64,000 nucleotides of DNA from Flavobacterium ammoniigenes (GTDB lineage: Bacteria > Bacteroidota > Bacteroidia > Flavobacteriales > Flavobacteriaceae): NCBI RefSeq assembly GCF_020886055.1, contig NZ_AP025184.1, forward strand, positions 620,001 to 684,000, written 5' to 3'. The notes below the pieces were generated by a model that saw only the letters and a program-made list of their open reading frames with translations, did not search any database and was not told the DNA's origin. Shown here piece after piece: positions 61,241-64,000 of this stretch (position 1 is its first letter; the number at the start of each line of letters is the position of its first letter). Both the position numbers and the translations under genes were made by a program.

Positions 61241-62452
61241 TTACTCTGCCGTTTTGATTTTGGAGACCATAAACGAAATGAACACCCCAAAAACCCCAAT
61301 GAAAGCAAAAGAAAATTGCAATCCAAAAGCTTCGGCGATGTAGCCAATAATTGGCGGACCCATTAAAAAACCTAAGAAACTTACGCTTGAAACCGCAGTT
61401 AAGGCTTCGCCTGTAGGAATTTCAGGATGCTTGCCGGCAATACTGTAGAGCGTAGGAATAATGGTGGAAACACCCAATCCTACAAACATAAACGCAAGGG
61501 TGCAAGGAACAATATAGGGAAAAAATACGGCTGTAAATAGACCTGCAGAAATGACTACGCCACTAATTTGCATCACTTTTTTTCGACCAAATTTTAAAAT
61601 AAATCGATCGCCTAAAAAACGACCACTGGCCATCATAATCATAAAGGAAGTATAACCTAAAATTACCAAGGGTCCCGGTGCTTTGACTACGTCTTTGAAA
61701 TACACTCCGCTCCAGTCGAACATCACCCCTTCGCTCGCCATGCAACAGAAACCGATGATGCCTAACCACAGCAACATTTTGTCGGGTTTTCTGAATCCTT
61801 TCTCTTTTTTAGGTTGCGGTTTTTCAACGGCTTTGATGAGGTATTTGATATTGAACGAAATCAACGATAAAACAAGAATGCCTACAATAGCAAAGTGTTG
61901 AAAAGGGGTTAGTTGTAAGGCCAACATTCCGAGTCCAACAAAGGCACCTGTGAAACCGGCCAAACTCCACATTCCGTGAAAAGACGACATGATGGTTCTC
62001 TTGAACAAGCCTTCGGTATAAACACCTTGGGTGTTTACCGAAATATTGGATAAGTTGCCAAAAACACCAAAAAAGAACAAGCCTAAGGCTAGGGTCCAAG
62101 GATTGGAAGCCAAACCTAAGTTGGTTAAGCTGATGGCATACATGATAATAGCAAAAAGGAGGGTGCGATGACTTCCAAAACGAGTAACTAATTTTCCAGA
62201 AACGGGCATCATTACCAATTGACCTACAGGTACTGCAAATAGGATAGAACCCAAAGTCGCTTCGCTAAGATGTAAAGTAGTTTTGATGTCTGGAATTCGG
62301 CTGGCCCAAGAGGCAAAACACAAACCCATTCCGAAATAAAAGGAACCCACACCTAATCGGATTCTATTTAAGTACGACGCTTTGGCTTCGCGGTAGCTTT
62401 TTTTGTATTTCCCTTTGCCTTTGAATCGGCCTAAAAAGTTTAAATCTATCAA
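61241..62452 (-). CDS. Major facilitator superfamily transporter
   Basis: 403 residues, twelve predicted helices. After a basic start, GLCFASWASRIPDIKTTLHLSEATLGSILFA is typical of the MFS subgroup near YbjJ and fucose/galactose permease-like proteins, with GKLVTRFGSHRTLLF as the helix 2-3 signature. Substrate not predictable. The start appears to be TTG at 62452; the only ATG options are far inside helix 1. The 143-bp gap to the TonB receptor holds nothing clear. Confidence 0.88.
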   Translation of the reverse strand: MIDLNFLGRFKGKGKYKKSYREAKASYLNRIRLGVGSFYFGMGLCFASWASRIPDIKTTLHLSEATLGSILFAVPVGQLVMMPVSGKLVTRFGSHRTLLFAIIMYAISLTNLGLASNPWTLALGLFFFGVFGNLSNISVNTQGVYTEGLFKRTIMSSFHGMWSLAGFTGAFVGLGMLALQLTPFQHFAIVGILVLSLISFNIKYLIKAVEKPQPKKEKGFRKPDKMLLWLGIIGFCCMASEGVMFDWSGVYFKDVVKAPGPLVILGYTSFMIMMASGRFLGDRFILKFGRKKVMQISGVVISAGLFTAVFFPYIVPCTLAFMFVGLGVSTIIPTLYSIAGKHPEIPTGEALTAVSSVSFLGFLMGPPIIGYIAEAFGLQFSFAFIGVFGVFISFMVSKIKTAE

Positions 62453-62479
62453 AATGGTGTTTTTAGGGTTTCATTGTGT

Positions 62480-62487
62480 CAAAAATA
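62480..62487 (-). promoter_or_regulatory. -7 promoter element of the MFS gene
   Basis: TATTTTTG on the minus strand, 27 nt before the TTG start. Confidence 0.35.
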
Positions 62488-62591
62488 CAAAAACCCCGGA
62501 TTCCATAGCGATAAATTTGAAATGACGCAGAATTACAACGTTATTTGTTTATAAGTAGTGGTTTTTGAACACCCATTCAGAATTTGAATAT

Positions 62592-63635
62592 TTAGTCTAT
62601 CGCAATCACTTTTTGTTGGGCATTGCTTTCAAGTGCAGCCTCAATAATTTGCATCACATGAGTCCCTTCTTGAGCGGTTACCGGTTCGGGTTTGTTTTCT
62701 ACTATCGAATGATATACCCCGTCAAAATAATCGTAATAATTGCCTTGCAGCGTTGGGATTTTTTCGCGGAAAATAGAGCCGTTTACCTCCGTATGCAATA
62801 GACCTTCTTTTTCTTTGGGTTCGGTTCCCCAAGTGGTTAAGTTGGGTTTTTTTTCGAGTTTTAATTCGTCTTCTTGTACATCGCCACGGGGTTTTAAGAA
62901 AGACCCTTTTTTGCCATGAAGGACAAAAGACGGATTGGCTTCGCGCACAAAAAACCCCGCTTTCAAACGCACTCTTTTATCAGAATAATACAATAAGATA
63001 TCAATGTAATCGTCAACGATGGAATTTTCTCGCGTGATGCGAATATCAGCAAAAACGCTTTTGGGCATCCCAAACAAACACAAGGCTTGATCGATCAAAT
63101 GCGGACCTAAATCTTTTAGTATTCCAGCGCCAGCATTGGCGGTTTCTTTGTGAATTTTTGGACTTAAAATAGGATTGAAGCGATCAAAATGAAACTCGGC
63201 TTCAACAATGTCGCCCAAGAGTTTTTCATTCACTATTTTTTGAACGGTTTTGAAATCACTATCCCAACGTCTGTTTTGAAACACGGCTAGTTTTAACCCT
63301 TTGGCTTTAGCCAAAGCAGTCAATTCCTGCGCTTCGGCAACAGTGGTGGTAAAGGCTTTTTCGACCAAAGCATGTTTGCCGGCCAGCAATACTTGTTTAG
63401 CATAGTCAAAATGGGTTCCAACAGGCGTATTCACCACGATTAATTCGGCATCCGATTCTAAAACCGACTCTAAACTAGGATAGCTCGTCACTTCTGGATA
63501 ATCCAATTGAATCAATTTTTTGCTTCTTTCCCAAGAGCCTTGTAATTCAAATCCTGGATGCAGATTCAAAAAAGGTGCGTGAAAGACTTTGCCAGACATG
63601 CCATAAGAGAGTAGGGCGGTTTTGATTTTTTGCAT
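62592..63635 (-). CDS. Gfo/Idh/MocA family oxidoreductase
   Basis: 347 residues from Met 63635. Rossmann domain (KTALLSYGMSGKVFHAPFL, about 4-22) and the EKxx catalytic region KHALVEKAFTTTVAEAQEL (about 88-106), with the C-terminal domain motif DLGPHLIDQALCLFG (about 175-189). NAD(P)-dependent oxidation of a sugar or inositol-like substrate; substrate unknown. The ORF start 9 codons upstream (MHLHSKQQI) is less likely. Confidence 0.9.
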   Translation of the reverse strand: MQKIKTALLSYGMSGKVFHAPFLNLHPGFELQGSWERSKKLIQLDYPEVTSYPSLESVLESDAELIVVNTPVGTHFDYAKQVLLAGKHALVEKAFTTTVAEAQELTALAKAKGLKLAVFQNRRWDSDFKTVQKIVNEKLLGDIVEAEFHFDRFNPILSPKIHKETANAGAGILKDLGPHLIDQALCLFGMPKSVFADIRITRENSIVDDYIDILLYYSDKRVRLKAGFFVREANPSFVLHGKKGSFLKPRGDVQEDELKLEKKPNLTTWGTEPKEKEGLLHTEVNGSIFREKIPTLQGNYYDYFDGVYHSIVENKPEPVTAQEGTHVMQIIEAALESNAQQKVIAID

Positions 63636-63714
63636 GATTTGTTGTTTTGAATGCAAATGCAAAGTAAAGTTTTTTTTCCGCCGCTAAGGGGTAAAATGAA
63701 GAAGATTTTGAGAT

Positions 63715-63756
63715 TCGTGATTCGTGATTCGAAAATCGTGATTCGTGATTCGAAAA
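63715..63756. repeat. 21-bp tandem duplication between Gfo/Idh and rseP
   Basis: Two perfect 21-bp copies of TCGTGATTCGTGATTCGAAAA at 63715-63735 and 63736-63756. Each copy holds two GTGATTC heptamers, so it is a nested repeat. It lies in the divergent intergenic region. Confidence 0.9.
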
Positions 63757-63813
63757 TAGAACTTAGTTAATTGAATTAACAAACTTTTAGCAGCCTATGG
63801 CTTTTTAAAGTAT

Positions 63814-63842
63814 TTGAAATAGAAAAGAAAACCCTATTTTTG
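63814..63842 (+). promoter_or_regulatory. Promoter of rseP
   Basis: TTG (63814-63816), 18 nt, TATTTTTG (63835-63842): full consensus; leader about 24 nt. Confidence 0.6.
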
Positions 63843-63871
63843 TGCATCAAAATTAGAATTAAACCCACATC

Positions 63872-64000
63872 ATGGATATAGTTATCAAGCTTTCACAATT
63901 TTTAATGAGTTTATCATTACTAATTATTTTACACGAATTAGGACATTTTATCCCAGCTAAATTATTCAAAACAAGAGTAGAGAAATTCTACTTGTTTTTT
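63872..64000 (+). CDS. rseP: Site-2 protease RseP, 5' part only
   Basis: The first 43 residues, in frame to the window edge. An opening hydrophobic helix with the zinc motif HELGH in IILHELGHFIPAKLF (His at about residue 21) and the following FKTRVEKFYLFF fit the RseP intramembrane metalloprotease family (S2P), which cleaves anti-sigma factors in envelope stress. Full length is about 440 residues, so ten percent is visible. Confidence 0.9.
   Translation, partial: MDIVIKLSQFLMSLSLLIILHELGHFIPAKLFKTRVEKFYLFF

Noticed and set aside
1..64000. CRISPR array, insertion sequence or rRNA operon
   Set aside because: I saw no regularly spaced direct repeats, transposase, or rRNA sequence in either strand.

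Overview
The window is ordinary chromosome from a Flavobacterium-like member of the Bacteroidota. The signs are low GC, starts without Shine-Dalgarno sequences, repeated matches to the flavobacterial promoter (TTG, 17-23 nt, TAnnTTTG), a SprE/PorW gliding and type IX secretion lipoprotein, a TonB receptor paired with a DUF5689 lipoprotein, and many family-specific small genes. I support 62 protein genes, two of them cut by the window edges, plus one tRNA-Cys. I see no rRNA, CRISPR array, insertion sequence, prophage or biosynthetic cluster.

Layout. 1-6945: the ATP synthase operon (atpB-E-F-H-A, minus strand), preceded by sprE, a bactofilin, atpZ and a small membrane protein. 7131-21391: housekeeping and conserved genes, mostly minus strand (PaaE-like reductase, GT9 glycosyltransferase with DUF4254, upp, purD, UDP-glucuronate decarboxylase, a phosphorylase-like protein with a GH3 enzyme, tatA, tex, rpiB). 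21392-22201: an 810-bp, very AT-rich gap without genes that holds a cluster of DnaA-box-like 9-mers and several inverted repeats. 22202-41433: rnr, LysE, tRNA-Cys, folB, glnS, an envelope-stress trio, gltX, ybeY, mnmG, skp, a Pif1-like helicase, a SPOR protein, dprA and trpS. 41514-46771: small enzymes and two secreted peptidases, minus strand. 46946-55576: the SUF iron-sulfur system (sufA-B-C-D, then sufS, a lipoprotein, sufE, sufT-like, DUF2480), split by an inverted serine-hydrolase gene. 55629-64000: hflX, the DUF5689/TonB receptor pair, an MFS transporter, a Gfo/Idh oxidoreductase and the start of rseP.

The most important reading is that the chromosome origin probably lies at about 21.4-22.2 kb. 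The gap has six DnaA-box-like sites within about 265 bp. Gene direction diverges there: 19 of 24 genes to the left are on the minus strand and 23 of 38 to the right are on the plus strand. Two near-perfect parS sites flank mnmG 10-12 kb away, one of them inside the last codons of ybeY. The atp operon and mnmG are classic origin neighbours. Other leads are a perfect palindrome covering the transcription start of sufS with a half-copy at sufA, a GH3 enzyme next to a protein with a nucleoside-phosphorylase signature, and a membrane anchor that may have lost an M23 peptidase domain.
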